A stretch of 64,000 bases of DNA from Thelonectria olida (taxonomy: Eukaryota > Ascomycota > Sordariomycetes > Hypocreales > Nectriaceae), in contig JAGPYM010000011.1 of NCBI GenBank assembly GCA_020736575.1, forward strand, positions 930,001-994,000, read 5' to 3'. Numbering within the stretch: the first letter of the stretch is position 1; each line of letters starts with the position of its first letter. A program made the translations under genes and the position numbers. The notes under the pieces are model-generated. The model saw only the letters and a program-made list of their open reading frames with translations, made no database searches and was not told the DNA's origin. Shown here piece after piece: positions 43,789 through 56,824 of this stretch.

Positions 43789-44907
43789 ATGGCTCCCGCC
43801 GCCCATTTTCTCTTTGCCCTTCTGGCCGCCTTTGCCCCCGGTACCCTGGCTTCGTGTGCTTATGGAACACACCTGCATCCCAGGGCTACCGAGGGCGAGA
43901 TCGCGGAGCCCAAGTTTGGCTACATCGGTACCAAGGTATGCTTTCTACGACATGTTAGTCGACGCAGATGTTAACAATCGCTGGTGACTAGGGCCCTACC
44001 AACTGGCATGCTCTGGACGTGGCCAACGGCGCCTGCGCCAATGGCAGCAACCAATCCCCCATCGACATGGTCTCCGAGTCCTTCACCATGGTGCCCGGGT
44101 CCGAACTCAACATCAACATCCCCGACTTCGAGGAGGGTGCCGAGTTTGAAAACCTCGGGACCACCGTCGAGGTCATTGCCAAGGGCGGAACCATGTCGGT
44201 TGGCGACGTCGAGTTCTCCTTGAAGCAGTTCCACTTCCACCTTCCCAGCGAGCATCTCGATAACGGAACGAGCATGGCCATGGAGATGCACATGGTCTGG
44301 CAGAGCGAAGACTCCAAGATTGCCGTCGTGGGCGTCTACATTGACATCGATGATGCTGCCGCCGCCGAGCGTGCCCCCAATTCCACCGTTGCCGCCAGCG
44401 CTCCCTACTCGACGCAAGCGCACAGCCGCTCCCGCAAGCACAAGAACTTGCGAAAGGAAGCGACCAAGGAGCAGGTCCAGCGCCGCGCGGGATTCAAGGC
44501 GACCGAGGCCCCTGTCACCGAGGCCGCCGCTTCCACTGTTCTCGAGACCGTGCTGGGCTCGGTTGACCAGATCCCCAACCTCGGAAACACTCTCGAGACG
44601 GAGCCTCTTGTCATGTCTGAGATTGTCGACCTTCTCACTGCTGGCTCATTCCAATCGTAAGTAACGCTCTTGGCATATTCTTGGCATTTTATATAGTTCC
44701 CGCTAACATTAATCCTTCAGATACCACGGTTCCTTGACCACTCCTCCTTGCAGCGAGGGCGTCAGCTGGTTCGTTTCCACGCAGAAGCTGTCCATCCAGC
44801 CGTCGACCTTTATCAAGGCCCGAAACGTCATTGGCTTCAACTCTCGATACCCCCAGAACAGCCCTGGCGAGGAGAACGTCCTCCAGTTGGCCGCCGCCTC
44901 CATGTGA
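43789..44907 (+). CDS. Alpha-class carbonic anhydrase, secreted
   Basis: Three exons (43789-43935, 43992-44656, 44721-44907) give 332 residues. A signal peptide (FLFALLAAFAPGTLAS) precedes the alpha-CA domain: NGSNQSPIDM, then LKQFHFHLPSEH with the first two zinc His residues, MAMEMHMVW with the third, and YHGSLTTPPCSEGVSWFV, the CO2-pocket and catalytic-Thr region. The enzyme hydrates CO2 to bicarbonate outside the cell or in the wall. Unusually, about 100 residues separate the zinc-His block from YHGSLTTPPC. They include a basic Ser/Arg/Lys-rich stretch (AHSRSRKHKNLRKEATKEQ), which looks like an exposed insertion. Confidence 0.9.
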
Positions 44908-47671
44908 AGTGCCTAATTGCGTGTTTTTTTGTGTTTTTTTGGTCTTGTCTCATCCGGTGTTGAGGGGAGTTTGCCACGAGCCTAGGCGGTGCTTGTCTTG
45001 TATCCCTTTCCCTTTCCCAAATCACATTTTGTATAGAATATAGAATCGCATGTCGTTGGTTTTGCCAAGAATGATGAGCCACTTAGTTCCTCGGCCGCAT
45101 CGTTTTGCTTTGTTGATGCCCCATCCTGCAAGTGTTGTGCTTCTTCCCAACAAACCCCAGACAGTGACACGTTTGCATGCAGCCAAGTTCACAAACCGTG
45201 AACTCATGTGCGTAAGTTGGCTTCCATCACGCGTTTCTCCATGTTCGCATCAACCCTCGAACCTTGATCGCACACGCAAGAACGTTGGGAAAACTGTCCG
45301 ACGGGCCACGGCTATGCGCATGGCTAGCTTCCCCGTAGCCCATTGCAGCAGGTCAAGACGACGATCTCGAGGCCATCCCCGTTGTCGTCCTTGGCAACTT
45401 GGCGATTCCCCGCAGTCGTCGAGTTCGGCTGGCAGCAGATAAATGGTCTGTCGCCATTGGCCTCTCTCCACCTGCACATGCACAGCCTCTGAGTGCACGG
45501 GGCTGTCGGCGGGCTTCTCATTAAACTCTATGATCAACATAGGGCAAAGTCGTCAAATGGTTCGATAGTCATATCACCTGCAAGGATACGCCATTGGGAC
45601 TGGACTTGGCATCGATGTGGATCTGGTTGAACTGGCACAACCGTTGCATTGGCTTCTCTGTAGCACAAGCTTTCCACCAACGCGTGAGGATGATTTATGC
45701 CAAGACAATGTTGCGCCAAGACGAGGGAATTTATGGATGCTGCTCCTATAGACATGGACATTGAATCATGTCGTTGGAAAACGTTACATGGTTCGGTTAC
45801 CCATCGTCTAGTCCTTTCAATATTAATACGAAATTGGATAAAGACTGTTCCAGAGAGGAGTCTTTTTTTGTCGAACTGATGTCTGTGACGCAAGAATGAG
45901 GGAAGAAATGGGCTGCATAATGACTCGTACCCCTTACTCTACGTGAGAGAAATGGGAACAGTGTTGTTGTTCCATGTTTTCCCAGTACTAGGTCCACTTC
46001 CCCGGAATCCAGATCTCGTGTAACATGCATTGCAATGCTCACCACACGGGAAGCGGGAGCCCTAGCTTTCCCCTCCATCGAGACAGGACGTTTCGGAGTT
46101 ATGTAATCTGAAGCGTTGATGACAATACCGCTCTACTCATGCGCAACTCTACGTTTTGAAGGGTGCAGAATAATAAGGTCAAGTGCATACATGTGTTGTT
46201 TTGTGAGGAGAGGGTCGTTTGGGTGCGAATACAGGATGGTGTTGGGGGTCCCAATATCAATGCCGGGATAGGACAAACAGCAAAGAGATTCCCCCAGAAA
46301 ACACGGATAGCTTCTCTTATACTTAACCACACCACATATCAGTGTCGGATCATGACACAGTTCATCAGAGAAAATGCCCCCCTCGGTGTCGTTTAGATAG
46401 GCAAGCTCTGTTCATTGCCCATCGTGCAACACTACATAACTAAGCTGTCTCAGCACACGTTTCAACCAGTGCCGATCATTCTGATAGCTCACTTCTGCAT
46501 TTTAATTCCCTTCGCCGGCATGTAGAACGCCTTCAAAAACATGTGTACATCCTCGGCCCGACTGCTGCTCCGGGTGACACACACACACGCGACAGCATCC
46601 GACAGAGTTCATCGGTCAACAAGAACCTGTGTAAGCACAAGCAACACCACTTTATACCAGCGAAGTAGCTTAACACAAAAATATCGATGGGTGATTAAAG
46701 GTTCCTTCGGGAACCCTTCGCTTTTTTGGACTGCAGAGTACCTGCGTTCAAACCAGCCTTCCGACTGTACAAGCATATCTAATGAATTGATGGACTCAAT
46801 TAGATGTATTTGGGACACGCTGGGAGGCTTGGATTTTATTTTTACGGGCTGAATAACTCAATAGACTTGAAATGCGGCGCTGGGCTTCACATCGACTCCC
46901 TCTGAGCTCATGTCGATTACCCAGGAATTAGGATGCATACTCAAGATCTCGTGAGATTTCATCATCCAACAAGATATATATTATTATTATTAAAAAAGCC
47001 GATAATCTAGGCACACAATAGAGGTCTCATTTTGTGTACTTAAACATCACCGTAGCCTATGGGGTTCTTGGTTGGGTGAATGGTTGAGACCTTGGACTCA
47101 CTTACTCACACATTCAACCATCGACGAGTATGGTCACTTCATTCCACAACATTTTATCCACACTATGAGAGCACCACAAACAACCAAATTTGCAGATTAA
47201 TTTGTGATAGTGAACAGCCGGATGAAATGGGTCGAGGTGGTCCTGGATATGCCGTCAACTGGGAGAATTCACGCCGATGCATTGAAGTGCCAGTCGTTAG
47301 ACAACCAATGTACAAACATCAAAGCAATAGAGACACTAAGACTTAAATAAAATTGCCGAGGTCAAATATCCAACTGGCGAATAGACCTTTGAGATATCTC
47401 ACTTGACACAAGTCACACACGGTGTCTAGACGACCAGTAGCAGTAATAGGCTCATATGATAGTAAGTTCTCTTTCATGTTGGTATTCTCTTACATAGCCG
47501 CCAGACAGTAGGCCAATGTCAGAAATAGACAAAAGCTGCCAAACCAAACTCGCAGTAGTATAAAATTGTAGGTTACAATCCCACCCAGTATGTGTATCCC
47601 AAACGCCGTATGACCCTTCCTTCCGCCAAACACAAATGAACGCCGATGATGATGATGATGATCCATTGCCT
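44908..47671. other. 2.8-kb intergenic region
   Basis: No supported gene. A minus-strand pair of frames at 45893-45250 could be joined by a 50-nt intron-like segment, but it matches nothing I know. The part from 46900 to 47050 is A/T-rich with a TTA microsatellite at 46981-46991. A (CA)n stretch lies at 46577-46588. Confidence 0.4.
47645..47662 (+). repeat. (GAT)6 microsatellite
   Basis: Six GAT units just beyond the stop codon of the GH76 gene, in its 3' region. Confidence 0.9.
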
Positions 47672-49306
47672 TTAATCAAAGCAACACATCCAAACAAACG
47701 CGGTGAGTGCACTACCCAGTATCAAAAAGGTCAAGATGCCCGCTCCAGCTCTATCGGCAGTCGTGAGCGCGCGTGGCTCCGGTACATCGTGACTGTCCTT
47801 GCCAGCATCGGGGTCTCCCTGAGAAATACCGCCCGTCGTGTTCGTCACCGGCGGCGCTGCGTCCCCGATCAAGAGACTGGACACGGCCGCCAGCACGTTC
47901 ATTCGTTCTCCGGCGCCGCTCGTCTCATCGACAGCAGGATCGATGAACTTTCCCCCTTGCCAGTAGAAACCGCACATGCGTCCGTTCTCACCACCAGTGC
48001 ACTGGGCCACAGCAGCCTGTGCTGACTTTTCCAGAACGGGGAGGATCGTTTCCTTGGTGTAAGGGGCGACTTGGGTGACCACGGCGAGCCATCGATGGAC
48101 ATAGCCTTTGAATGAAAGCATGTCGGTCGAGCAGGCACCTTCACGGGGTTCGCAGGAGACTTCGTAGGCGATATTCTTAGGGAAGAAGGTCTTGAGGAGG
48201 GAATCGAGGAGGTTGTCTACCCTGTCCTTCCATACTTTTTCGCCTTCGGTCTGTCAAAATTGTTAGTGGGAGTGCTTGAGGCCAAACGTATTCGAGCGGG
48301 GGGACTGACATAGTTGTACATGAATGCCGAGCCCTGGAGCAGAATGGCGGCATTGTACGAGAAAGTAGCCTTGTTGATGTCGGTGCAGTTCTTCTCGACG
48401 TGGCCTCCGTCATAGACTTTGTAGCTCTCGTGGTCGATGTAGTTGACGTTCCATAGCCAATCCCAAGTCTCTTCGGCGTATTTCGCGTAGGTATCGTTTC
48501 CAGTGTATCGTGCCAGGCGAGCGCCGATGTTGAAGAAGCATCCGTTGGCGATGGCTGCGCATGGTTAGTGTCTAACACGGGTGATGCTGTCTTGAAGGGC
48601 ACGGACTGTTCTTGTAGTTGTATCCAGCATTGGAGAAGGGAATCTGCCATCTCAGACCTCCGCCACAGTGTTCATCGTGTCGCTGGGGTGCTGCCTGAGT
48701 CGTCCACACGGCCTGTGCGAGGGCCAGCCACTGGGCCTTGTCTTCGGGAGGATTTGGGAACTTGTTCTCGGCGGCAAGCATGGCCGTCATGCCCCAGAAG
48801 CCTTGATCGTCGTTTCCTAGCGACATGGTGTGGTTCAATGGCATGAAGTCGCGGTTGTCGCCCGTCTGATGCAAGATACCCTCCGTAATGACGTCGTTGT
48901 AACTCGTGTCACCCGTCAATTTCCAGTAATCTGCGTCTCTTAGATATTGTCCCTTGGGCACGTGTCTTATCATGGGGATGCCGACGAACCGATATAAGTG
49001 CCCATCATGGCGCCGCCTTCCCACCAGTAGTAGTCGCCCTTGTTCTCTGAAGGCGGTCCAGGAAGAATGCCAGGAATCTCTCCCGTCTTGTTTCCCTGGT
49101 AAAGAAGCATGAGGTCGTAAGCGAGAGTCGCAGCTGCGGTGCGAATGTTCTCTAGAGATGGATCAGATGGGGTTCGGTTTGCGACGGGATTGATCAAGGG
49201 TCATACGTTTCGAATCGAGCTGGTAGAATTGTGCCTGCGCAGGCTGCGAGAGGCCCGCGAGAAGAATGCCCGCGAGGGCTATCACCCTCGAACTGTGAGA
49301 GGGCAT
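47672..49306 (-). CDS. GPI-anchored GH76 (Dfg5/Dcw1-type) cell-wall mannan enzyme
   Basis: Five exons (49306-49207, 49151-48990, 48936-48607, 48554-48310, 48250-47672) join in frame to 471 residues. A signal peptide ([19 protein letters not shown]) leads into the (alpha/alpha)6 GH76 domain: [33 protein letters not shown] with the paired catalytic Asp130-Asp131, [19 protein letters not shown], and [10 protein letters not shown]. The C terminus has a Thr/Pro-rich spacer and the hydrophobic tail [16 protein letters not shown], typical of a GPI-attachment signal. Dfg5/Dcw1 proteins are thought to act as transglycosidases that move GPI proteins from the membrane into the wall glucan. The protein would sit at the outer plasma membrane or wall. 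Confidence 0.92.
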
Positions 49307-51671
49307 GTTGAGTGTCTAGAAGAACGAGAGACGGAGTCAAAGGAAAGGACCGGAAGTCGTCGGTACGGAGGTAGCGAGCGCGGAGCAAAAGAGAGAGATG
49401 GGGAAGCGAAAAAGAATTAAAGGAACACCGGAAACATGAGCGTGAAGAAAGCTAGAGACCGGGGACGACTCTAACAGGATTACAACGTCATGGAGAAGGC
49501 GGTATCAAGAAGGAAACGGAAGGTCTAGACGTCACGAGAGTAATATGGCAGGAAAGCCTCACATGCGACGGTATGCGTGACGGGAGGCCCGGGTCTTTGA
49601 GGGGGAACGGCACAACAACAAAGCAAATCAAGGCGCTTGGTACGAGCCAAGATTCTGGGCATCGAGGCAGTGCATCCCAAATTCCCAATGGCGGCGTGCT
49701 TGGCAGAAGCTTGGCGGTCCAGGTGAGGAATTGGAACATGATTTTACGGGGGAAGAGCAGGGAGCCAGCCAAGCAAGCGGTAGTAGCGCGGAGGGAGAAG
49801 GGCGCGTAGAAAGGTCCGTCGTAAATGGGTGGGCGAATGATGGGGCCAAGAAACGACGGGCATCTTGGCGACAAGCGAGCCACGTAATAGACTTGAGGGC
49901 ACGGGAGTTTGAAGAGGGATGAGAAGACGGAGGTAGTGATGATCCGGAGTGAAGTGGGTGATGCAAAACACGATGAGACGGCGTCTGAGGGCATCGGCAT
50001 CTTCGAAACGCCATGAGCAATGCGGAGAGACATTTGGCACTAAGTTAACGTTACGGATTAGAGTAATGACCCGTGCTCGGCTGCAACGAAAGGCCTTTGG
50101 CGAGAGGGGTTATATTTGGGGCATCCTCCGGGTGGCTCGGGCGGCAGCACCGGAAAGATGAGGCAGGGTGGGTTTGTGTCTGTATCTATCTGCGAATGGC
50201 TCCGTCTCATTGCTCTGTTCTCGCCAAAGGGAGAAGAGGGTGGTGGTGATGCTTTGCTGTAGGCGAGACGCGGTCAGCGCTCGATGCTGATGACGGCGAT
50301 CAAAAGACGGTGTACGAAATAATCACGAACGCGAACAATCATCAAACTGGCCCGTCGTATTCCAGCAATGGACAGAGAAAGGGGCGTTCCAAGATGGGCC
50401 TGTCGGTAACAATATCGAGACGCTTGGCAACTTGGCAGGGGGCAAGAAACGCGAGCGGTACTTTGGCAAAGGGGGTAAAACGAGGCGCAGCTCAGGTGCC
50501 AAGGAGCAATTTGCCAGGGACACGGTTGTACTCTTGATGTACTTCTGGTCTGCTGCCTGCAGGTGCCCATTCAGTCGCCTCCGGACTGTCACTCACTGTC
50601 GCTCCCAGTCTCGTCGAGGTGATCCCCCAGGCAGCCTTGATTCATTCAACACCTCCCTGGACGCTAAATTCAACTCTAAATGAAGCCCCTGGAAACAGGA
50701 GCGCCCCCTTTCTTGACCCACCACTCTCACTCGCTCCTGGCTGACGGGTCGCGCTTGAGTCGGTGACTGGCAGACACTTGGTTCAGTGGCTGTCCGTCAC
50801 CTGTCCCACCGGAGAGAATGATGAAACCCCCCCGTCGATATGCTTAAATATTACCTTATTCATTCACTCTTGAGACCATCCGAGGCCAGACCGGGAGAGA
50901 CGGGGGGAAACGTGGGCGTGCGTCACCAGAGACATTGTCTTTCTCCTTGTGCTTCACATTCGAGCGGCGGACACTGGATTGATTCGCTAGCAATTGACAG
51001 CAAAAATATCACATTCTTGTTTGTGGGCCGTTGTTCCTTGGCAGCGACCTTGGCCAACTTGGCGCCCTCATCGACTCTGCCAGCCAAGATCGGTGCAGGT
51101 GGTGAAGTTCGTCTTCAAGGCCGCTTACTGAAGTCCTTTATGTCTACATATTAAATTGCATCTCATCTTGAGCTCATTTCAACTTTTCCACGTGCTCACC
51201 GACCTTCCTAGGATTCACCCTGGTTCTCACTAATTTTTATCTCCGTATTGAAGGGTGGTTCATTGGCTGCTGCAATTACGACGGAGGGATCGACACGGCG
51301 GTGCACTCGGTCGGTCGGTGCATCCCTTGGTCTTTTCTCATTTTATCTGTCATAATTACCAAAGATATTCATTACAATTAGTTATTGCCCAATACGACGG
51401 ACGGCCATACTAAACTCAACCCATGGTAAATAATTTGCTGACTTTATTTTGTGTCGCTTTATTTCTCCCAGTGTCCGAATTACCCTACACCAGTACAGCG
51501 AAATGGCTCTTGCGAATCTGAACCTTGTAAAAGAAAACATCCATCATTAACGTGAAAATCATGTTCCTGAGCCTGAAAATATGCGATTGGAATGTGTACG
51601 AGGAGAACACCTTCAGTCCTTGTTGAAACCGCCACGTTTGTGAGTTGAGTCGCCCATATCACGTAATCTCT
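49307..51671. other. 2.4-kb intergenic region
   Basis: No gene is supported. Three minus-strand frames near 49488-50040 are open at once (181, 130 and 98 codons) in the presumed promoter or leader of the GH76 gene. This simultaneous openness points to base composition, not coding. Confidence 0.4.
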
Positions 51672-51881
51672 TTAACATCGACCTCCTCGACGTCTGCCCC
51701 CGCCCATCATGCCAGGTCCTCCACTTCCAGGGTATCCCGCCCTTGCGGGACCGCCTCCGAATCCGCGATGGTGATGGTGAACGTGGACTACCCTCGCAGG
51801 GCGCGGCATGAAGACGGGCCGGGGGCCCATGACGGGGCCACTATGCACGACGTGGTGTCGAGGACCGAGACCGAAGCACAT
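51672..51881 (-). CDS. Small Gly/His/Arg-rich protein
   Basis: A 69-residue frame starting MCFGLGPRHHVVHSGPVMGP, passing through VVHVHHHHRGFGGG and ending GGGRRRGGRC. A His tract, glycine runs and a terminal Arg-Gly-Gly-Arg-Cys make a low-complexity, strongly basic product. It is too short for domain evidence. Support comes from the compact start-to-stop unit, the clean ATG context (CCAACATG), and my recollection that very small MCFG-starting His/Gly/Arg-rich proteins occur in related fungi. It could bind metal or RNA, but this is speculation. A chance frame cannot be excluded. Confidence 0.5.
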   Translation of the reverse strand: MCFGLGPRHHVVHSGPVMGPRPVFMPRPARVVHVHHHHRGFGGGPARAGYPGSGGPGMMGGGRRRGGRC

Positions 51882-53878
51882 GTTGGACTTTGAATCGGTG
51901 TGTGAAGTGTTTCAGGTTGATGTGTTGTTGTGTGCAGATCTTTAGTGCCTGTCGATCTTGGATTGGGTTGCTTTGTTGCGTTTGATTGAACGGTTGCGTG
52001 TGAATTGGGATTGTGTCTGAGGAGTAGATAGTTTGAGTGATGATGCAATTGAATTTGAATAGTACAAATACAGAACCCAATCCATTGACGGATTTCCCCA
52101 GGTTAATATAGTTTCCATCTCCAACTCGGACTCTATACGTCATATCCTGTCCCATCAGTTAATTCCGCCGTGTTGTGTGGCTAAGCATCAAGGTTTACGC
52201 AGAGAACGGACGCGGTCTCGGGCAACGCCGAGATGCGTAGACAGAGCCGGATGAGGCTTGACTATCTTGCCACTATCGCGCAGCCATTCGTCAACGTCCG
52301 CCGCATTCCAAAGCCACGTTTTGCTCAACGGGTGGTGTGGCTTTGGCAGCTGAAGGCTCGGCTACGGCCTGAGCGTGGTGGTGTGAGGTTGAGTCTCTGT
52401 CCCTTGAGTGAGTCCGTAGAGGGCGGAACCGCTTCCGGCAGCTGGAAGACAAAGAGATTTGAGTTGACGCCATCAATCGGGAGTCGGCACGAAGGACTCG
52501 GCGCCACGAGATTCTAGTAGATAGCGGCATCACATGGGAATAGGGAAATACGAAGATTCAACGCAGTGGCCTCGTGATAGCTTAATCTCAAGAGGCTTGC
52601 GTTGGGCAAAGGTAACATGGATAATGAGGGTTATCGTGTGGTAGGTAGATGGAGGCCGAACAGGTGTCAGAGCCGTCAAGCGATCGGTGTACATTTTCAT
52701 CTGACAGACGGCGTGAACGCCTTCCACTTCTTTCTGCTTCTCTCCACACTTTGTGATGCTCTGAATGGCTTTATCTAGGTAGGTTAATCTAACTGTTTCC
52801 AATGCGGCTGACGAGACTGGCCCTACAATAACTTTCGTACAATCATGTGTCATCGGTCAAGGCTTGAATCCTATTGTTAAGTCATGGTAAGCTTCTTAAG
52901 AAATATATCTCAGACGTGCCATGATGGGAATGAAGCTCTAACGTTGAGGGGCAATGGCCTTTGCTGAGGTTAATCCACCACTTACCTACCTATTAAAGGA
53001 TGCCATCGGGTCTTTTATAATACACCAACAACTTCAGAACTAAAACTTTCATCCAAAATCTTCCCCACCAGTCACTTAAAAGATGCATAAGAATGAGCAT
53101 CAAGTCTTTGCCTCTGCGGTCACTTGTGACGCGGCTAGAAAGAAGGTCATATTGGCAGGCATACTCAGGCACGCACGACTGTTACATGTTTCATTTTGCC
53201 ATTTCTGAGACTTGTTCGATGTCTCTTATGCTCGTCCAGCTGCCCTTTCATCTCACATACGACCATAGCTCTTGGAGAATACTGGATCCCGTCTGCTCTC
53301 CGAACGTCAAGCCAAGAAGCGGTGAATTAGTACTCAAGTCGGTGACGATTGGGGAATCCTCGCTGTTGTATGTCTCTTTTTGCCTCTTCACTTGGCTATG
53401 AACACTTGGATTTCATACATGTTTCACTTAATAAGTCACGAGTCTTTCTATTGTCCAACCATTTTTCATTAATGCTCGTAATTGCTAGGTTTTAACTCGG
53501 CCTTCTCGAAGTGTCGCTCATTCGGGATGCCTGGATGGATGCCGTGTATCAAAAAGATTCACCATGTTGCACGCAAATTGACCTCTAAATACTTACCTGT
53601 TCATTCGAGCGCACTTCCATTTCTTGTCATAAGTTACCCTCATTCTTGGGTACAGATGTTAACATTGAGACTTGGCGATTACGGATGCCTAGTGTCAAGG
53701 TCGGTTAGATGTCATTGATATTAGGGTACAGCTAGATATTACATGAAACAGTTTATCAAAGTGCAACATGCCCTACCTAGCCTTTGACTGAAGGGAAAAC
53801 CGTGCCCAGCATGATGCAGGTCGGATGAAAACCTTCAAGTCCGTGTTGCATACCAAAACATCTACCCTCTTTATCAAC
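51882..53878. other. 2.0-kb intergenic region
   Basis: Short frames only, none with domain or splice support. The region is moderately A/T-rich to the right of 52850. Confidence 0.4.
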
Positions 53879-55334
53879 CTAGACCTTCTTGGTTACCTTC
53901 CACCCCGCAAGGTAAATGCGAGCAAACAGATAACAAGCCAGAGCCAGTATGTACGCGATACCCGTGAAGAGAATCAGAGCGGTCCATCCAGTGCTGCCCC
54001 CTCCAAGGCCAAGCAAGGCACCTCCAATAGGCACACTCGTAAGCGTCCCGAAACTACCGATCATGCTCGCAGTGGAATAGTATCGTCCATAGTCTCGCGA
54101 ATCGCAGAATTGGCCGATACACACCGGGGCTAGGCCGAGGTTGCTGCCGCTCGCAAACCCAAATGCCACACAAAACACGATGAGCAAAGCCCTCGAGTCT
54201 CCGGCGGGGAGCCATAGCCCTAGGACGGTCACGATGCAGAGCGCGATGGTCACGATGATGACGTTGAATCGGCCAAGTTTATCGGCAAGCAGGCCGGGGA
54301 GGAACCGGCCAAAGACTGACCCGGCGTTGAGGACGGAGAGATAGACAGAGCTATCGGCGTCCCCAGCTCCGTGACTCTTCGCAAAGGAGACGATGTACGT
54401 CAGCGGCACAAACAAACCCCACTCGGTGAAGAATACGCCAAGGGCTGTCACGGCGAACCCTCGGTCTTTCAGGATGGTGAAATCTGGCCAAACGGAACTC
54501 GCCTTGGCTTCGTCCTGACGTGCAGCTGGGGGACCAAGTCGCGCTCGGATGCAGAGATTTGCAGAGGCGCAGAGGGCGAGGAGAATAAAGCCCATGATCC
54601 TGCAGCTCCAGGCGAAGCCGACCCCATTCTCGCCCAGCAAAGCTTGGAGCAGGAGGGGGAAGACAATGCCACCCACTCCTCCCGCAGTCGTAGCGATGCC
54701 TGTAGCAAGTCCGCGTCGGACGTGGAAGAAGTGAGCGATGGCGCCGTAGGCAGGACAGTTGAGCAGCGCTCCGCCGAGGCCGCCCAGTACCGAGTAGGTC
54801 AGGATGATTTGATAATACGCTGTAAGCCGAAGAGTTAGCGATGGATATTGACGAGAAATAAAATTGGGAACACTCACTCTTGGAAACGCTCACGAGCATC
54901 AAGCTCGTCACAATGAGACACCCTCCCACTGCGATTAACGCGCGGGGTCCATGGTGATCAAAGATTGGCCCAACCAAGATGCCGACAAAGAAGACGAGGA
55001 ACAGATAGAGACTGAAGATCCACCCGATCTGCGAGTGGGTGTAGTCCTTGAGCTGGTGTTCCTTGAAATAAGACTCAAAGACGGCGCTCGAATTGATCAG
55101 GCCAAAGACTGCCCCCATGGCACAGAACGAACCGAACACGACCAGCCAGGCTCTGCAGCCGCCTTCGGGGTAGGTCAAGTCTTCATCGTTGGTTGTCGAG
55201 GGAGAGATCAAGGTTGAAGGAGTGCTTGGGCTTCCCTCGGCTTGGGGTTCGGCGGTCTCCGGGCGTGGCTGGACCGCGAGCTCATGGTGGTTTTTCAGGC
55301 AGGTTTCCTCTGCGTTGATTGAAGCTGGGGTCAT
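53879..55334 (-). CDS. MFS transporter, monocarboxylate-transporter type
   Basis: Two exons (55334-54878 and 54819-53879), with a GTGAGT...TACAG intron at phase 1, give 465 residues. I use the ATG at 55334; the frame is open further upstream but has no ATG. A Pro/Ser-rich cytosolic N terminus precedes YPEGGCRAWLVVFGSFCAM, the hallmark start of fungal MCT-like MFS proteins (Mch/Esbp6 group). SQIGWIFSLYLFLVFFVGIL, GPRALIAVGG and a 12-helix pattern with GRFLPGLLADKLGRFNV in the middle loop follow. It should move small carboxylates or related metabolites across the plasma membrane. Many members sit beside secondary-metabolite genes, but none is seen here. Confidence 0.9.
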
Positions 55335-56824
55335 TGAGAGGCCCTCCAAGGGCAATTGAGATTGTATGGGTCAGTTTGGGGGAGTCGTAAAACTCGGTGT
55401 GTTTTTGTTGTGTGTCTTGAGGAAGTCTTTTTTCCGCTCTCGGAGATGAGGAGCAAGGATCGACGAGAACATTACGGCGCGGGGGGTTAAATAAATATTA
55501 GGTAAATGTGCATCCCTTGGAGAGTGTGGGTCACGTAATTGTGCATTTGTTCTCTTGAATGATGATTGATGAACTTCCCCCTCGTGTCTCGTGGTGTGGC
55601 TGTACATGATGCAAGGGAGGTCTACTAGTAGTCAATAAACCATACTAAATTGAGAGACTATGTGCTCACTGCATGATGGTGGCATACTTCCGGTACCTGA
55701 TTGACTTGACAAGACGAATTCACTCCTCTTGATCTTGTCTTGTTCTCATGTTGTTCCCATGTCATTAACCGAAGGTCTATCTTGTGTACCTAATCACGCA
55801 TCGAGTAAATATTGTGAAGCTTGCACTTGCAAAGAAAACGAAGAGTCGAGCGTCTTCATCCGCGCAAACTAACTCTGCATCTAGAGATTGCCCAGCAGCC
55901 ACAGTCCGTAAATATGCGGTTGGTCCAATCACTACTGCAGCGAATGTAGCTATGAGTCATGACATGAAGTAACACTGCAGTAATACAATTGCCAAATGTG
56001 GTGAAAAAAAAAGTAAATAATAATCTACGAATCATAACCGCCGAGGCAGACAACAAAACTGCTCTGAATAGCTATGCGGACACTTGAATCGACTTGATTA
56101 GAGAGCCAGTTGGACATGCAGTAATGACAATCCAAGTTCTAGCTCCAAACAATGATTTCAGCATTTAAAAACGTCACAAGTCCTAACTAATGAGGCCGCC
56201 AAAGATTTGGAAGCGGGTTGAAATTTTACATGTATTCATCATTAGACGGCTATGTGATATCAGCGGGCGCTTATGATTGTGCTGTGTCCCAAGTTAAATT
56301 GGATCACATAGTAAACCATAAGATCCCTAGTTTGCCGCAAGTTCCATAACTTCTACTAGAAACGCTCACTCCAAGCCACACCATTGATAGGAATGCTAAT
56401 CGACGTGGTGTAGTTGAACGCCTCGCTCAGCAGGTGGGCTTACTTGGCCCAGGTCATGGCTTCACATGGCGCGTGGCGCAGACGTCAAAATTCGGAGTGA
56501 GGATATGCATAACAGGGTTAAGAATGGCGGAAAATACTCTCCCTGGCCTGAAACCGCCCATTCGCATGCCGAGAAACGGCAAATATGTGTTCAGAGATGT
56601 ATCGAAGGGATGTTCAGCCAGACGCCACATCCAACTATAGCATGGCGGCTGGGCCAGACTATTACGCCTCGTTCTCAGCTCGCTAGCGGTGATATTGGCC
56701 AGCTGAAAATTTTCAGAAGAGAATAAGTATCCCTTATACCTTTCACAGACCTTCATGGTTGGTGCTGCTCTCGTTCAAGCAATCAAGCCTGCAAGAACTG
56801 CCATCTACCATTTGACGACTCAGT
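55335..56824. other. Divergent intergenic region
   Basis: 1.5 kb between the MCT-type transporter and the membrane-protein gene. I see no gene or repeat. The middle part (55900-56350) is A/T-rich. Confidence 0.4.

Noticed and set aside
45250..45893. Two minus-strand frames that could be spliced by a 50-nt GTGATA...CATAG intron
   Set aside because: Neither half resembles a known protein, the second exon has two equally plausible frames, and there is no clear start context.
49488..50040. Minus-strand frame of 181 codons with two other open frames across it
   Set aside because: All three minus frames are open at the same time, the products are low-complexity Pro/Ser-rich, and none shows a domain or splice signals.
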